Shown piece by piece: positions 63,947-64,000 of a stretch of 64,000 nucleotides of DNA. The translations under genes were made by a program, and so were the position numbers. The DNA comes from Dechloromonas hankyongensis (GTDB lineage Bacteria; Pseudomonadota; Gammaproteobacteria; Burkholderiales; Rhodocyclaceae): NCBI RefSeq assembly GCF_022012295.1, contig NZ_JAKLTN010000005.1, positions 57,943 through 121,942 of the forward strand, in the 5' to 3' direction. Position 1 is the first letter of the stretch; each line of letters begins with the position of its first letter. Below the pieces are notes generated by a model, which saw only the letters and a program-made list of their open reading frames with translations, did not search any database and was not told where the DNA came from.

Positions 63947-64000
63947 CTGAGGTTGGAGAAAGTTGGGTTAGTTGTGAAGATGTTGAAAAATAAATTCACG

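Noticed and set aside
63661..63999. Minus-strand frame with RGQDLNLRPSGYEPDELP
   Set aside because: This peptide is the well-known false translation of a tRNA antisense, here tRNA-fMet.

Overview
This 64 kb window is a near-complete flagellar and chemotaxis supercluster, followed by a flagellin-glycosylation island. The organism is most likely a betaproteobacterium, probably of the Rhodocyclales (Dechloromonas/Azonexus-like). I infer this from the high GC content, the polar-flagellum regulators FlhF, FlhG, FleS and FleR, recognisable sigma-54 and sigma-28 promoters, short flagellins, and protein flavour. The genus is an inference. I see no insertion sequence, prophage, CRISPR array or rRNA, and almost all of the DNA is coding.

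Region 1 (1-6.4 kb, + strand) is the end of a chemotaxis operon: 'cheB (cut by the window edge), a STAS-domain protein, two tandem cheV paralogues, cheY, cheZ and cheA, ending in a strong GC-rich terminator. Region 2 (6.6-14.4 kb, +) is flhB-flhA-flhF-flhG-fliA plus a MotC/MotD-type stator pair, nearly all translationally coupled. Region 3 (14.4-26.8 kb) has flgA, flgM and flgN on the minus strand, diverging from flgBCDEFGHIJKL and an unknown small lipoprotein on the plus strand. Back-to-back sigma-54 promoters lie between flgA and flgB, and a sigma-28 promoter lies in front of flgM.

Region 4 (26.8-37.6 kb, -) is the fliF-G-H-I-J-K-L-M-N-O-P-Q-R operon (MS ring, switch, export ATPase, export gate). 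Region 5 (37.7-40.6 kb, +) encodes the FleS/FleR two-component system. Directly behind fleR is a near-perfect sigma-54 promoter driving fliE, which is separated from fliF here. Region 6 (40.6-47.5 kb, -) holds two flagellins, flaG, fliD, fliS, fliT, a second FliK-like protein, a FlhB C-domain-only protein and a YcgR-type c-di-GMP brake. One flagellin gene has a sigma-28 promoter and the other a sigma-54 promoter.

Region 7 (47.5-60.3 kb, -) reads, in transcription order: pseB, pseC, aldo/keto reductase, SpsF-type cytidylyltransferase, class III aminotransferase, a pseG-pseH fusion, pseI, GNAT/FemAB-like protein, PLP-fold protein, methyltransferase and a Maf-type flagellin glycosyltransferase. 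It ends directly against the flagellin genes. This looks like a pathway making a pseudaminic-acid-type sugar, with several unassigned tailoring genes. Region 8 (60.4-64 kb) carries a GGDEF diguanylate cyclase, a tRNA-Thr, an IclR regulator, an orphan ParA-type ATPase and an initiator tRNA-Met with its own promoter and terminator.

Taken together, FliA, FlgM, FleSR and sigma-54 give a tiered transcription programme. FlhF and FlhG should set flagellar position and number, CheB/V/Y/Z/A steer the motor, GGDEF and YcgR link c-di-GMP to motor braking, and the pse/maf island decorates the filament. The most unusual items are the unassigned glycan-tailoring genes, the apparent lack of a canonical PseF, the FlhG with a degenerate P-loop, the CheZ with extra CheY-docking-like motifs, and the differently promoted flagellin pair.
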